Shown piece after piece: positions 1-8,521 of a stretch of DNA of 64,000 bases (position 1 is the stretch's first letter; every line of letters starts with the position of its first letter). The stretch covers positions 1-64,000 of the forward strand of contig NZ_JBEYUS010000022.1 in assembly GCF_040643635.1 (NCBI RefSeq). The letters are read 5' to 3'. Below the pieces are notes generated by a model that made no database searches, was not told where the DNA came from, and saw only the letters and a program-made list of their open reading frames with translations. The translations under genes were made by a program, and so were the position numbers. The stretch is from Saccharopolyspora_C sp040643635. Lineage in GTDB: Bacteria; Actinomycetota; Actinomycetes; Mycobacteriales; Pseudonocardiaceae.

Positions 1-370
1 ACATCCGCCACCGGCCTGCCGTTTAGAGTTGATTCATCAGGTCGCTCACTCTACCAGTCACCTGGAAGCCCGTTTCGCAACCCCCGCCGCACCCGACCCG
101 ATTCGTTTTCGGCCCGTTCCGTGCTGGCAGAAAGAAATCTACACGGGCCTGAAACGGGCCTGAACACCACCCCCCATTAACGCGAAAACCGCAGGTCATT
201 GCAGCTTCACCCGGATGGCGGCTTGCTGCGGGACCATCGCGCACCACGACACCGGTCCGCCGACCGCCGGAACTCCGGCGACCTCCATCGAGTGATCGCG
301 GTGCGTTTCGCGCGCTGATGCGCGCCGCGCGCGGGTAGCGTGCTCGCCGACCAAGAGGCAGGGGGTAACC
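1..370. other. No gene recognised at window start
   Basis: I see no convincing coding region here. Reading frames run through on both strands, as is common in high-GC DNA, but none has a plausible start with ribosome-binding site or a recognisable protein. The last 60 bases lead into the small gene starting at 371 and include a TAGCGT hexamer that could be a -10 element, plus a G-rich ribosome-binding site. The far left may belong to the regulatory region of a gene outside the window. Confidence 0.4.
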
Positions 371-571
371 GTGGACTCCACACCCATCTACACCGAGTTG
401 CAGCAGCAGCTGATCGACCCGGAAGCGAGCAACTGGGGCCTCAGCGCCCCACCCGAGTTCGCCGCGGCGCTCACGGAGAGCGCCGAGTCGTCGGCCGCCG
501 AACCGGCGGCCACCCAGCACGCCGACGCCGGCGGTCGCGGGAAAGGGCGCAGGCACCGCGCGGCGGACTGA
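371..571 (+). CDS. Small hypothetical protein (66 aa)
   Basis: GTG start preceded at short distance by the purine-rich stretch GGCAGGGGG; TGA stop at 569-571. The protein begins MDSTPIYTEL, is Ala/Glu-rich and ends in a short basic tail (GRGKGRRHRAAD). No membrane segment, signal peptide or known domain is visible. A strong hairpin terminator at 646-683 follows, which supports a real transcription unit ending here. Function unknown. The gene is convergent with the Lsr2-like gene downstream, so some regulatory link is possible but not shown. Confidence 0.55.
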   Translation: MDSTPIYTELQQQLIDPEASNWGLSAPPEFAAALTESAESSAAEPAATQHADAGGRGKGRRHRAAD

Positions 572-645
572 GGAGCGCGCGTTCCGCGCGCGGGGGAGGC
601 GGCAGCGGAGCGACCGGTCCGGAAAGACGACGGTCCCGGAAAGAC

Positions 646-683
646 GAAGAACCGCATCGCGGATCACCACGATGCGGTTCTTC
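646..683. terminator. Bidirectional hairpin terminator
   Basis: Perfect 14-bp inverted repeat (646-659 with 670-683) around a 10-nt loop. It lies between the small + strand gene ending at 571 and the - strand Lsr2-like gene ending at 748, so it can serve both converging units. There is no long T-tract, as is usual for actinobacterial terminators. Confidence 0.8.
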
Positions 684-747
684 TGCGTTCGGGGCCGGTT
701 GCGGCCCGGCGCCGGGAACGCGACCGGCCGAGACCACCGGTACCGGC

Positions 748-1215
748 TCAGTCCACTGCGGACGAGAATTGCGGCAGCGAGACCGAAGTGGCGGTGCCGT
801 TCGGCCGTTCCTCCTGCGGGCGCGGAGCTTCCGGGGCGACCTGTTCCGGTTCGCGCGGTTCCACCGCGAGCACGGGTTCGGCCTCGGCCTGTTCGTCCGC
901 TTCCGGTTCGTGCTGCTTGTGCAACCGGTCCTTGCTCCGTTGTGCGGCGCCGCGAATCTGCTCGGTCAGCTGCCGATTCGCCTGGCGGGCGTCGCGCTCA
1001 TCCCGTTCCTGGCGCTTGGCCGCGGCGGGGGACTGCTCCCGCTCGGGAACGCGCGCCCGCTCGATGTACCGGGCGAAGACTCCGCGCAGGCGTTGCGCGT
1101 GCCGTTCGCTCAAGTCGATTTCGTAGGTCACGCCGTCCAGCGCGAAAGTAACGGTCTGCTGGGCTGGCGACCCGTCTATGTCGTCGACGAGTTCGACCTG
1201 AATCCGCTCGGCCAT
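748..1215 (-). CDS. Lsr2-like protein lacking the DNA-binding domain
   Basis: 155 aa from the ATG at 1215 (a GTG two codons upstream is also possible). Residues 1-55 match the Lsr2 N-terminal oligomerisation domain: VELVDDIDGSPAQQTVTFALDGV-type start followed by YEIDLSERHAQRLR, parallel to the neighbouring full Lsr2. After about residue 60 it diverges. The WA..G..V..RGRIP..I..AY DNA-binding module is absent and is replaced by a charged tail, first Arg/Lys/Gln-rich, then Glu/Pro-rich. Lsr2 is the H-NS-like xenogeneic silencer of actinobacteria. A paralogue that keeps only the oligomerisation half could join Lsr2 filaments and weaken or modulate them, but that role is inference. It is divergent from lsr2 across a 400-bp region. 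Confidence 0.75.
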   Translation of the reverse strand: MAERIQVELVDDIDGSPAQQTVTFALDGVTYEIDLSERHAQRLRGVFARYIERARVPEREQSPAAAKRQERDERDARQANRQLTEQIRGAAQRSKDRLHKQHEPEADEQAEAEPVLAVEPREPEQVAPEAPRPQEERPNGTATSVSLPQFSSAVD

Positions 1216-1615
1216 GATCACCTGTCTCGGGAACGTGCCCCGTCTCGATCCGCGACACCTGCAGGCGAGACTCCTGCGACCCTGGCCCACGTTGTAGCAC
1301 GCGGCATCGCTGTTGTCTCGCGTCAACGATAGAACAGCACCACCGGCCGTTGAGAACCGCCGTGCGGGGGCACCGTCGACCCCGCGATGCCGGGTCCCCG
1401 GGCGAACCACCCGCAACACACCGTAGCCGATCGGCCGCGAAATCGAGAAAGTAATCTGAAGCACAACGCGGTCACAACAGCGTTCCGGCACTCACGGTCA
1501 GTGCTCGACGGACCCAGGGTGGCACATTTTCGCAACAACGGTTTATTGTTCAGAACGTTCTTCGTACGCTCTTGCGCGAAGGCCAGCAATAACGAACCGG
1601 AATCGAGGGTTTTCA
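1216..1615. promoter_or_regulatory. Divergent promoter region between the two Lsr2 genes
   Basis: 400-bp gap between two divergent starts, with no credible ORF. Its right half (about 1525-1580) is clearly more AT-rich than the surroundings and contains runs such as CACATTTTCGCAAC and GGTTTATTGTTCAG. AT-rich DNA is what Lsr2 binds, so autoregulation of both genes from here is likely but inferred. An imperfect inverted repeat (AACAA-N7-TTGTT) sits around 1534-1550. Confidence 0.5.
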
Positions 1616-1960
1616 GTGGCGCAGAAGGTCACCGTGCAGCTCGTCGACGACGTCGACGGGTCGGAAGCAGAGTCGACGGTCGAGTTCAGCCTGGACGGGG
1701 TCGACTACACGATCGACCTGTCCGCCGACAACGCAGCGAAACTGCGGGACTCGTTGGCGTCGTACGTCTCCGCCGCACGCCGCACCGGGGGCCGCAAGCG
1801 CGCGGCGGGCAAGGTGGGCAAGGCCGCCGCCGCTCCCACGGCCGCCGACCGGGAACGCAACCAGGCGATTCGGGAATGGGCCCGGGAGCAGGGCATGCAG
1901 GTGTCGGATCGAGGACGCATTCCCTCGGAGATCGTGGACGCCTACGACAAGGCCAAGTGA
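1616..1960 (+). CDS. lsr2: Lsr2 nucleoid-associated silencer
   Basis: 114 aa from GTG 1616, a usual Lsr2 length. The N-terminal oligomerisation domain (MAQKVTVQLVDDVDGSEA, residues 1-18, to about 60) is followed by a basic linker (RRTGGRKRAAGK) and the C-terminal DNA-binding domain with REWAREQGMQVSDRGRIPSE. The RGR core is the AT-hook-like element that enters the minor groove of AT-rich DNA. Lsr2 bridges DNA and silences foreign or AT-rich genes. It is divergent from a paralogue that lacks this C-terminal domain. Confidence 0.95.
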   Translation: MAQKVTVQLVDDVDGSEAESTVEFSLDGVDYTIDLSADNAAKLRDSLASYVSAARRTGGRKRAAGKVGKAAAAPTAADRERNQAIREWAREQGMQVSDRGRIPSEIVDAYDKAK

Positions 1961-2050
1961 GGCGATCGGGATGTCGCGCGGCGCCGCCCGTGCGGGATCG
2001 GACATTTCTCCGGTCGGCGGCGTCCGCGACATTCCACCCCGCTTCCGCGC

Positions 2051-2944
2051 TCAGCCGCGGAACTCCCTGATCTCCTGTTCCACCGGCATCGAGGACATGG
2101 CGCCGTGGCGCCCCACCGCCAGCGCCGACGCGGCCGAGGCGGTCGCCAGCGCTTCCCGCACTTCCGCTCCCCCGGCGCGCGCCGCCGCGAAGACGCCGAC
2201 GAAGGTGTCCCCCGCCGCGGTCGTGTCCACGGCTCGCACGCGGTGTGCGGGCGACCGGAGCACCTCCCCCGCCGCATTGCCGTAGAGCGAACCGGCGGCA
2301 CCGAGCGTGATGATCACTTCCGGTACTCGTTTCACCAATTCCCGCAACGCCTCGTCCGGATCGTCGCATCCGGTGAGGACGGCGGCTTCGTGTTCGTTCG
2401 GCACCAGCACGTCCACGTTCGCCAGCAACGCGGCGGACAGTTCCGCGGCGGGTGCGGGCGTGAGAATCACCGGAACTCCGGCGGCGCGCCCGGCCGCGGC
2501 GGCGGATTCGACCCCGGTGAACGGGATCTCCAGCTGCAACAGGAGCGCCCCGGAACTCGCGATCAGATCGGCATCGCCGGGTGCGAGCGAATCGACGGTC
2601 GCATTGGCTCCCGGGACCACGACGATCGCGTTTCCGCCGTCGTCGTCCACGACGATATGCGCGGTCCCGCTGTTTCCGGGGACGGTGCGCAGGCCGCGCA
2701 CATCGACGCCGAAGCCGCGCAATGCCTCGCGCAGCCCGTTCCCCAGTTCGTCCTCCCCCACCGCGCCGATCATCAGTGCCGTGGCGCCCGCGCGGGCGGC
2801 CGCGACCGCCTGGTTCGCGCCCTTTCCTCCCGGGTCGGTGCGGAATTCGCGCCCGAGCACGGTTTCCCCGCGCTTCGGGGCGGTTCCCACGTAGGCCACC
2901 AGGTCCATGTTGCAGCTGCCGAACACCGCCACCGTCGTCGTCAC
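2051..2944 (-). CDS. rbsK: Ribokinase (PfkB family sugar kinase)
   Basis: 297 aa from GTG 2944. PfkB signatures are in order: N-terminal substrate region SCNMDLVAYV, the first motif DPGGKGANQAVAAARAG, and the C-terminal motif DTTAAGDTFVG with the catalytic Asp and anion hole. Length and motifs fit ribokinase, which phosphorylates D-ribose at O5 in the cytoplasm. Specificity for ribose rather than another pentose or nucleoside is inferred from the GGKGANQA type. No ribose transporter is adjacent; the next gene is divergent and unknown. Confidence 0.88.
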   Translation of the reverse strand: MTTTVAVFGSCNMDLVAYVGTAPKRGETVLGREFRTDPGGKGANQAVAAARAGATALMIGAVGEDELGNGLREALRGFGVDVRGLRTVPGNSGTAHIVVDDDGGNAIVVVPGANATVDSLAPGDADLIASSGALLLQLEIPFTGVESAAAAGRAAGVPVILTPAPAAELSAALLANVDVLVPNEHEAAVLTGCDDPDEALRELVKRVPEVIITLGAAGSLYGNAAGEVLRSPAHRVRAVDTTAAGDTFVGVFAAARAGGAEVREALATASAASALAVGRHGAMSSMPVEQEIREFRG

Positions 2945-3043
2945 CAGGTGATGATCCCGCGTTCCGCCGCGGTGGCGCAGGGGGCTCTCCGGGAGCAGTG
3001 GCACGTACCATTCGGTGCGTCCGGGAATGGAGAGGCAGCAGCG

Positions 3044-4111
3044 GTGGACTACGTGGTGACGGCGGTGCTCGAACCGCCGGTGGCGGTGCAGGGACTGGAC
3101 GAGTTGCAGCAGCAGGGCGTGGTCGCGTTGCTCGACCGCAGGCTCGCGCTCGTGGAGGGCGTCACCGGGCCGGACCAGGCCGACATCGACGTGCTGGACT
3201 TCCGGATCTCGCCGGGTCCGGACCGGACGACGGTGGTGCTGGTACTGGACGCGCCGTCGCTGGTGGCGGCGGAGTGGGCGGCGGCGACGGTGCTCGACGA
3301 GCTGCTCGGCGAGATCGACGAGCTCAGCGGCTGGTCGGTGGCCGAGTCGAAGGTGCGGATCACCGAGGACGAGTTCAACCAGAGCCTGGCCGCGGCGGAC
3401 GTGCGCACCCCGGACGACTCCAGCGAGCTGGAGCTGGCCGTGGAGGAGGCGCTGGGGGCCGCGGAGCCCGCGGTGGAGGCGAAGCACTGGCGGGAGACGC
3501 TGCTGGAGTGCGCGCCCCGGCTGCGCGCGTTCGGCCCGGAGGCCTTCGCGGTCCCGGGTGCGGACGAGTCGGCGGCGCGGCTGGCCGCGGGTGCGCTGAT
3601 CCACGCGGTGTGGGTGGTGACCGACGAGATCTTCTACGACGAGCTGTCGCTGTCCATCAACAACGCGACGGTGGACGAGGCGCAGGGCCTGCTGGTGCTC
3701 TCGGAGCTGCCGCCCTGCTACGGCGCCCGCTACGACTCGGCGTTCGCGCGCGCGTTCCTGCTGGCGTCGGCGGCGGTGGCGACCCGCCTGTCGGAGCCGG
3801 TGTGGACGCCGCCGCAGTGCGTGGCGGAGGCGCTGGCACTGCGGCTGCTGGTGCACGAGGCGCAGGTGCTGCTGGATGCGGCGGAGCTGCTGGACTGGTC
3901 GCGGAGCACGCCGATCTTCGCGGCGTTCGGAGCGGCCGCGTTCGACGACACCGCGCACGAGCTCTTGTACGAGGTGGACGCGCGGCAGTCGGACGACGCG
4001 GTGAACTCGGCGTGGGAGGGGGAGTTGCGGGAGCGGGGCATCGCGTTCGAGCAGTGGTTCGGCGCGCGCACCGGTGCTCCCGGGCTGCACCCGTACCTGC
4101 AGTTCCGCTGA
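3044..4111 (+). CDS. Conserved-looking hypothetical protein (355 aa)
   Basis: The GTG start at 3044 has GGAGAGG a few bases upstream. The protein begins DYVVTAVLEPPVAVQ and is acidic and Ala/Leu/Glu-rich, with no signal peptide, membrane segment or catalytic motif that I recognise. The C-terminal two thirds looks all-helical (many LLVLSEL, ALALRLLVHEAQ stretches). It is divergent from ribokinase and ends at a strong terminator. Strong GC3 bias supports coding. Function unknown. Confidence 0.7.
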   Translation: MDYVVTAVLEPPVAVQGLDELQQQGVVALLDRRLALVEGVTGPDQADIDVLDFRISPGPDRTTVVLVLDAPSLVAAEWAAATVLDELLGEIDELSGWSVAESKVRITEDEFNQSLAAADVRTPDDSSELELAVEEALGAAEPAVEAKHWRETLLECAPRLRAFGPEAFAVPGADESAARLAAGALIHAVWVVTDEIFYDELSLSINNATVDEAQGLLVLSELPPCYGARYDSAFARAFLLASAAVATRLSEPVWTPPQCVAEALALRLLVHEAQVLLDAAELLDWSRSTPIFAAFGAAAFDDTAHELLYEVDARQSDDAVNSAWEGELRERGIAFEQWFGARTGAPGLHPYLQFR

Positions 4112-4123
4112 GGCCGGACATGC

Positions 4124-4161
4124 GAAGAGCCCGCCGGATCGGGTGATCCGGCGGGCTCTTC
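4124..4161. terminator. Bidirectional hairpin terminator
   Basis: Perfect 17-bp inverted repeat (4124-4140 and 4145-4161) with a 4-nt loop GGGT. It lies between the + strand hypothetical gene ending at 4111 and the - strand polyamine operon ending at 4172, so it can terminate both. Confidence 0.9.
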
Positions 4162-4171
4162 CGCTGTTCGC

Positions 4172-5044
4172 TCAGCCCTGGTTGCGCACCGAGTAGGGCG
4201 GGACGGTGCAGCCGATGAGGCTGGCGTCGTCGATGGTGCGCGGCTGGTACTCGCTGTTCGGGAGGTTCTCCAGCATGAGGTTGGTGGGGTCGTCGACCGG
4301 TTCGGCGCGGCCGAACAGGAACGCCCACTCGTGCTCGTCGGAGCCGAAGTAGGTGACGCTCTCGAACACCGAGCGGAACCGGTTGTAGGCGCGGATCAGC
4401 GTTTCGTTGCGCCACACGGTGGGGCAGCCCGCTTGGAACGCGACGACGCCGCCAGGGGCGAGGACCGTTTGGCAGCGCTGCAGGAATTCGAGGCCGTAGA
4501 GCCGGTTGTGCTGGCCGTCGGCGTCGTCGGCGCGTTCGTCGGGGAGGTCGACGACGACGAGGTCGTAGCCTTCCGGCGGGGCCTGGTCGAGGAAGGCGAC
4601 GCCGTCGCCGAAGTGCAGGGTGATCGGTCCGTCGCCGCGTTGCAGCGCGGGGATCTCGTCGGTGGTGTAGCCGTAGGGCAGGTGCTCGGCGCAGGCCCGC
4701 ACGCAGTCCTCGTCGATGTCGACGTGGTCGACGCGGGTGGCTCCGGCGGCGACGGCGAGCTGGCTGGCGACGCCTTCGCTGGAGCCGATGATGAGCACCC
4801 GGTCCAGGTTCGCGGCGAGCAGGAATCCGGGGACCAGCATGGCTTCGTGGTAGACGAGCTGGGAGAACTCGGTGCTCTGCCGGTCGTCGTCGCAGAACAG
4901 CGAGACGCCCTGGTCGGTGCGGCCGATGAGCACGTGCTGGTAGGCGGTGTCGCCTTCCCAGATCACGTCATCGATGCGCCACAGCCGCCGCATGTCGGCG
5001 CCCATGGGTTCGCTGACCCAACGCTGCCCGTCGATTTCGATCAA
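4172..5044 (-). CDS. speE: Spermidine synthase (polyamine aminopropyltransferase)
   Basis: 290 aa from a TTG at 5044, chosen because AGGAGG lies 7 nt upstream; an in-frame ATG at 5083 lacks this. The fold is SpeE-like: N-terminal beta domain, then the SAM-type Rossmann core with VLIIGSSEGVASQL, acidic loop VDHVDIDEDCV, the GDGVAFL motif and the catalytic-loop VVVDLPDERADD. It should transfer aminopropyl from decarboxylated SAM to putrescine. It is last in an operon with a PLP decarboxylase and speD, which supply both substrates. The GGGEG glycine loop reads GSSEG here, a mild deviation. Confidence 0.88.
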   Translation of the reverse strand: MIEIDGQRWVSEPMGADMRRLWRIDDVIWEGDTAYQHVLIGRTDQGVSLFCDDDRQSTEFSQLVYHEAMLVPGFLLAANLDRVLIIGSSEGVASQLAVAAGATRVDHVDIDEDCVRACAEHLPYGYTTDEIPALQRGDGPITLHFGDGVAFLDQAPPEGYDLVVVDLPDERADDADGQHNRLYGLEFLQRCQTVLAPGGVVAFQAGCPTVWRNETLIRAYNRFRSVFESVTYFGSDEHEWAFLFGRAEPVDDPTNLMLENLPNSEYQPRTIDDASLIGCTVPPYSVRNQG

Positions 5045-5141
5045 CGGTGCTCCTCCTCGTCGTGGCGCCCGGGTGGCGGGCATTGAGTGTCCAGTGTGGA
5101 GTGATGTCCGCCGGCTCGCGGTCGGCGAGCCGGCGGACCGC

Positions 5142-5543
5142 TCACGAGACCAGTTCCGGGTCGTAGTCCCGGCCCCGGCGGATCGTCCGGGTGTTCACCG
5201 ACGCGGGCCGCAGCGCTTCGGCGAGCAGTTCGACCGCTCGCTCCGGCTGCGCGGTGTTCCCGCAGGTGAACACGTCGATGAAGATCGATCCCTCTTCGGG
5301 ATAAGTGTGCAGCGACGCATGGGATTCCGATAGCAGTGCCAGCACTGTGACGCCCTGCGGTTCGAACCGCTTGGCGATCACCTGGCACACGGTGGCCTGC
5401 GAGCGGCTCAGCGCGCTGTGCAGGGTGTCCCGCAGGAACTGCTCGTCGTCGAGCAGTTGCGCGTCCACACCGTCGAGCTCGGCGAGTACGTGCTGCCCGG
5501 TGAACAGACCGACGGGTTGCAGGGTTCCGGCATCAATCGACAT
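5142..5543 (-). CDS. speD: S-adenosylmethionine decarboxylase proenzyme
   Basis: 133 aa from ATG 5543 with GGGAGGT upstream. This is the bacterial class 1 SpeD type: the self-cleavage site SESHASLHTYPE is intact, with the Ser after Glu that becomes the pyruvoyl group, and DVFTCGNT carries the catalytic Cys region. It makes decarboxylated SAM, the aminopropyl donor used by the spermidine synthase encoded just downstream. The order on the - strand (decarboxylase, speD, speE) gives a complete route from ornithine to spermidine. Confidence 0.95.
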   Translation of the reverse strand: MSIDAGTLQPVGLFTGQHVLAELDGVDAQLLDDEQFLRDTLHSALSRSQATVCQVIAKRFEPQGVTVLALLSESHASLHTYPEEGSIFIDVFTCGNTAQPERAVELLAEALRPASVNTRTIRRGRDYDPELVS

Positions 5544-5638
5544 CTATCGACCTCCCAACATTTCGCAGATTTCGCGGGGAACGTTCGTGTTCGCGCATCG
5601 GCGGGGCGCACCGCTGTGGCACGGGCGTGCCGCAGCGG

Positions 5639-6859
5639 TCAGGGTCGCTCGTGCCCGTCGATGCAGTAGGTCGGCAGCGGCGGGAAGCCGTTGAAGCCGA
5701 CCGAGGCGTAGCTGGCGGTGTAGGCACCGGCGCTGAGCAGGTCCACGGTGTCCCCGGCGCGCAGCGTCAACGGCAGCTCGTAGCGGGTGCGCTGGTAGAT
5801 GACGTCGTCGCCGTCGCAGGTGGGGCCGGCGAGCACGACCGGGCCGGTCGGGTCGCCGTCGCGGGAGGTGCGCAGCCGGTAGGTGATCGCCTCGCCCTCG
5901 GTCTCGGCGAGCCCGTTGTAGCGGCCGACGTCGAGGTAGACCCAGCGCCGTTCGCCGTCGGAGTCCGGGGCGACGAGGACGACCTCGCTGCGCAGCACGC
6001 CCGCGTCGCCGACGAGACGACGGCCGGGTTCGACGAGCAGTTCGGGCCGGTCGGCGCCGAAGTCGCGGTCGAGGGCGCGCTCGATGCTCCGCGCGTAGTC
6101 GGCCAGCGGCGGCGCGGCATCGGTGTAGTGCGCGGGCAGCCCGCCGCCGAGGTTGACCAGGCGCGGGCGGACGCCGTGTTCGGCGGCGCCGCGGAACACC
6201 TGCCGCACGGCGGCGATGCCGTGCTCCCAGGCCGCGGTGTCGTGTTGCTGCGATCCGATGTGGAAGGACGCGCCGCACGGGTCGAGGCCGAGCTCGGCGG
6301 CGCGGACGAGCAGCCGGACGGCGGTGTCGGGGGTGCAGCCGAACTTGCGGCCGAACGGGGTTCGCGAGCCGTCGTTGGCGACCAGCACGCGGCAGAACAC
6401 GCTCGCGCCGGGTGCGGCTTCGGCGATGGTGGTGAGGTCGGCTTCGCTGTCGGTGGCGAACAGCCGGACGCCTTGCGCGTGGGCGCGGGCGATGTCGGCG
6501 CGCTTCTTGATGGTGTTGCCGTAGGAGATCGCCGCCGGGTCGGCGCCCTGCTGGAGGCAGAGGTCGATCTCGCCGGGGCTGGCGACGTCGAAGGAGGAGC
6601 CGAGCTCGACGAGCGCGGCGATGACCTCGGGCATCGGGTTGGCCTTGACCGCGTAGCAGATCCGCGCGTCCGGCAGTGCGGCTCGCAGTTCCGCGTAGCG
6701 CTCCCGCACTGCGGTCAGGTCCATCACCAGGCAAGGGGTGCCGGGTACCGCGCCGTCCAGGTGTTCCCGGATGCGTTCAGCGGAACGTGCCGCGGTTCCG
6801 GCGACGTCGCCGTCGCTCGGGCGGTCCGTCACACCGGTGGTGGCGGACTGATCGGTCAA
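5639..6859 (-). CDS. Type III PLP decarboxylase, probable ornithine decarboxylase
   Basis: 406 aa from a TTG at 6859, placed by the GGAGGT 7 nt upstream. Alanine-racemase-fold decarboxylase: the PLP lysine lies in CYAVKANPMPE, the phosphate-binding region is NLGGGLP with the later EPGR, and the active-site Cys-Asp is in GPTCDGDD. The GPTCD form fits ornithine or lysine decarboxylases rather than diaminopimelate decarboxylase (usually CES). Being first in an operon with speD and speE, it most likely makes putrescine. An N-terminal extension of about 30 polar residues precedes the fold. Lysine/ornithine dual use cannot be excluded. Confidence 0.85.
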   Translation of the reverse strand: MTDQSATTGVTDRPSDGDVAGTAARSAERIREHLDGAVPGTPCLVMDLTAVRERYAELRAALPDARICYAVKANPMPEVIAALVELGSSFDVASPGEIDLCLQQGADPAAISYGNTIKKRADIARAHAQGVRLFATDSEADLTTIAEAAPGASVFCRVLVANDGSRTPFGRKFGCTPDTAVRLLVRAAELGLDPCGASFHIGSQQHDTAAWEHGIAAVRQVFRGAAEHGVRPRLVNLGGGLPAHYTDAAPPLADYARSIERALDRDFGADRPELLVEPGRRLVGDAGVLRSEVVLVAPDSDGERRWVYLDVGRYNGLAETEGEAITYRLRTSRDGDPTGPVVLAGPTCDGDDVIYQRTRYELPLTLRAGDTVDLLSAGAYTASYASVGFNGFPPLPTYCIDGHERP

Positions 6860-7012
6860 TCCCGTTACCTCCGTGGCTTCGCGTCGCTCCGGCCGCCGGG
6901 GTGGCGGCCGACCAAGCACGGTACCGGTCGACGCACCCGATTACGAACCGATCGGGTGAAACCCCCCGGGCCGGACGGGCGTTTGTGACCACTCACACGA
7001 CGCAGCGGCCGA

Positions 7013-8476
7013 TCAGGACGGGCCGTCGTCGAGAAGTTGCAGTGCGAGGTGGAAATCCACGCGCGCGGAGAGGTTTCCGAGCTTCCGCCCGGTGATCTGC
7101 TCGACCCGGCCGATCCGGTACCGCAGCGTGTTCACGTGCAGGTGCAATCGCGCGGCGCACCGCGACCACGAACCCGAGCACTCCAGGAACACCCGCAGCG
7201 TGCGCACCAGGTCCGCGGCGTGCGCCTCGTCGTACGCCAGCAGCGGGCCCAGCAACTTGTCCCGGTAGGACCGGCGCAGCTCCTCCGGCACCGACGCCAG
7301 CAGCACCCGGTGCGAGGCGAGCGCGTCCGCCGTCACCACCACCGCGTCCGGCGACAGCTGCGCGAGCCGGCGCGCGTGTCCCGCCTCCTCCACCGCCGAG
7401 CGCAACCCGTCCGCGGCGGCGACATCGCTGATGCCCGCCCGCAACCCGATCCCCGGCTCCGCGAGAGCGGCGAACTCGCGGAACCGCGCGGGCAGCCGCG
7501 CCAGCCGCGACTCCTCGTCCGCGAACACCGCCGCCGCCACCTCGCCCAACGGCGCGGCCACCCACGGCAGGCCCGTCGCCGCCGCCAGCTCGCGCAGCAC
7601 CGCCGCCGAACGCGCCGCGCCACCGGACACCGACACCTGCACCACCCGCAGCGGCTCCCCCACCGGCAGACCCGCCGCGTCCAGCCGCGCCGCCACCTCC
7701 GCCGCGCTCGACGTGCCGTCGAGCAGCCTGCGCAACGCCGACTCCGCGGAACGACCCGCGATCCGGCGAGCCTGATCCACGCGGGTGCGCACCAGCGCGA
7801 CCACGGTGGCCAGCTCCGCGAGCGCCTCCGGCGGGACCGCACCGGCGCGGGACACCACGAACCAGCGGGCGAGCCGCGGCTCCCGGCCGCCGCCGACCGG
7901 GTGCACCGACCACTCGACGAGGCGGGCCGTGCCCGACAGGCCCGGCCGCAGCACCTCCGCCGCGGGCGGCTCCGGCGGGCCTGCCAGCACCGCGCCCGCG
8001 CCCGACACCACCCAGCAGCCGGTGCCCAGCTCCGCCGACGCCAGCCCCAGCACCTCGTCCAGCCCCGCGCCCGCCGCCAACGCCGGCACCCAGCCCCGGC
8101 CCGCCGCGCGGTGCGCGTCCAGCACCCGCTCGGACAGGGCGCTGAAGCTCACCGCGACCGGCACCTCCAGCAGCGGGAGACCGTGCTCGCGGCAGGCCGC
8201 CACCAGATCCGGCGGGGTGCTGCCGAGCCGTGCCGTGCCCGCGGCGACCGCCGCCACGCCCGCCGCGGCCAGGTGGGCGGCGAACCGGGCCGAATCCGCC
8301 GGGCTCGCCCGCCACATCAAGCCGGTGATCACCAGCTCGCCGCCGCTCAGGTAGCGGCGCGGGTCGAGCAGGTCGGTGACGTACACGCCGCGGAGCACCG
8401 GGTCGGTCGGGTCGGTGAGCAGCGTCAGACCCAGCTCCGGGTCGTCGACGAGATCGCTCAGGTGCACGCCGCTCAC
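7013..8476 (-). CDS. PucR-family transcriptional regulator
   Basis: 487 aa from GTG 8476. The N-terminal PucR-type domain contains LLTDPTDPVLRGVYVTDLLDPRRYL and GGELVITG. A GGDEF-like central region is followed by a C-terminal helix-turn-helix of the PucR/CdaR type, LRTLRVFLECSGSWSRCAARLHLHVNTLRYR (residues split here only for reading). PucR proteins control purine degradation in Bacillus and actinobacteria. This gene is divergent from a xanthine dehydrogenase operon with four palindromes between them, so local control of that operon is the best guess. The start is supported only by a weak Shine-Dalgarno. Confidence 0.85.
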   Translation of the reverse strand: MSGVHLSDLVDDPELGLTLLTDPTDPVLRGVYVTDLLDPRRYLSGGELVITGLMWRASPADSARFAAHLAAAGVAAVAAGTARLGSTPPDLVAACREHGLPLLEVPVAVSFSALSERVLDAHRAAGRGWVPALAAGAGLDEVLGLASAELGTGCWVVSGAGAVLAGPPEPPAAEVLRPGLSGTARLVEWSVHPVGGGREPRLARWFVVSRAGAVPPEALAELATVVALVRTRVDQARRIAGRSAESALRRLLDGTSSAAEVAARLDAAGLPVGEPLRVVQVSVSGGAARSAAVLRELAAATGLPWVAAPLGEVAAAVFADEESRLARLPARFREFAALAEPGIGLRAGISDVAAADGLRSAVEEAGHARRLAQLSPDAVVVTADALASHRVLLASVPEELRRSYRDKLLGPLLAYDEAHAADLVRTLRVFLECSGSWSRCAARLHLHVNTLRYRIGRVEQITGRKLGNLSARVDFHLALQLLDDGPS

Positions 8477-8521
8477 TCTGCACCGTCGGAGGCGGGCTGT
8501 GGAGGTATCCGGCGGGATGGA

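Noticed and set aside
23..670. 215-codon frame on the - strand at the window start
   Set aside because: It covers the small + strand gene in antisense, lacks a ribosome-binding site and has an arginine-rich, shadow-like composition.
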